A DNA stretch of 5,962 nt from JBDNDK01 sp046719185 (GTDB taxonomy: Bacteria; Armatimonadota; UBA5829), in NCBI GenBank assembly GCA_046719185.1, contig JBDNDK010000150.1:1-5962 (forward strand), in the 5' to 3' direction. Shown here piece after piece: positions 5,878-5,962 of this stretch. Below the pieces are notes generated by a model, which saw nothing but the letters and a program-made list of their open reading frames with translations, was not told where the DNA came from and made no database searches. Both the position numbers and the translations under genes were made by a program. Position 1 is the first letter of the stretch; each line of letters starts with the position of its first letter.

Positions 5878-5882
5878 CTCCT
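5878..5882 (-). promoter_or_regulatory. Shine-Dalgarno site deciding the start of the binding-protein gene
   Basis: The minus strand reads AAAGGAG with AGGAG five bases upstream of the ATG at 5872. It supports that start over the in-frame GTG at 5917, and places the signal peptide at the very N-terminus. Confidence 0.85.
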
Positions 5883-5903
5883 TTTACATTTTCAAAAAGA
5901 TTT

Positions 5904-5933
5904 TGTAACAGAATCACTTAAGAATTTGTTACA
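5904..5933. repeat. Inverted repeat TGTAACA-N16-TGTTACA in the leader of the binding-protein gene
   Basis: Perfect 7-base arms at 5904-5910 and 5927-5933 flank 16 bases. The dyad lies between a putative -10 box and the ribosome site. It could be an operator or a leader hairpin; the spacing is too long for a standard CRP/FNR-type site. The arms are plainly visible, the function is unknown. Confidence 0.4.
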
Positions 5934-5944
5934 TTCATAAATAA

Positions 5945-5950
5945 ATTATA
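5945..5950 (-). promoter_or_regulatory. Candidate -10 box for the binding-protein gene and perhaps the whole array
   Basis: The minus strand reads TATAAT, a perfect sigma-70 -10 consensus, preceded by GGGA. It lies 72 bases before the ATG at 5872, giving a leader of roughly 65 bases. The matching -35 region would lie at or beyond the window edge, so this cannot be confirmed. Confidence 0.4.
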
Positions 5951-5962
5951 TCCCAGATGGTC

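Noticed and set aside
5873..5917. GTG at 5917 as the start of the binding protein.
   Set aside because: It would place 15 residues before the signal peptide and lies between dyad arms; the ATG at 5872 has a perfect ribosome site.
5448..5921. A 157-residue plus-strand open frame opposite the binding protein.
   Set aside because: It is antisense to a clear signal-peptide and PBP-family gene, is Ala/Thr/Ile-rich as expected for a shadow frame, and has no family-like motif.

Overview
The window comes from an AT-rich bacterium with strong Shine-Dalgarno sites. The gene set (a LarC-type nickel-cofactor protein, a Thermotoga-type DAHP synthase, a phenylacetate-CoA ligase, an exported LivK-type binding protein and a small Cys-rich protein of a type I associate with anaerobes) suggests an anaerobic, probably Gram-negative organism. 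A low-GC Deferribacteres-like or deltaproteobacterial-like source is my best guess, held with low confidence.

Layout: bases 1-314 on the plus strand hold the C-terminal end of larC, cut by the window edge. Everything else is one minus-strand array, read from right to left: a LivK-type substrate-binding protein (5872-4727), phenylacetate-CoA ligase (4637-3351), a CobB-type sirtuin (3342-2566), a 102-residue Cys-rich protein (2545-2237), a beta-class DNA methyltransferase (2225-1350) and DAHP synthase (1353-322). The gaps are 89, 8, 20 and 11 nt and then a 4-nt ATGA overlap, so the last five genes almost certainly share a transcript. larC and aroF converge with only 7 nt between their stop codons. 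No stretch longer than 300 bases lacks a gene. The 89-nt livK-paaK gap and the 90-nt livK leader both contain inverted repeats.

How the genes may work together: the binding protein would capture a small organic acid or amino acid, the ligase would activate an arylacetate to its CoA thioester, and DAHP synthase starts de novo aromatic biosynthesis, giving a loose theme of aromatic compounds. The sirtuin lies 8 nt behind an AMP-forming acyl-CoA ligase. Ligases of this kind are often inactivated by acylation of a C-terminal lysine and restored by sirtuins, so a dedicated switch is plausible. The sirtuin has the Tyr-x-x-Arg acyl pocket motif but has lost most of its zinc-ribbon cysteines. The Cys-rich protein and the methyltransferase have no obvious metabolic job here. 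The methyltransferase has no restriction partner in the window, yet it is translationally coupled to aroF. I see no mobile element, CRISPR array or RNA gene.
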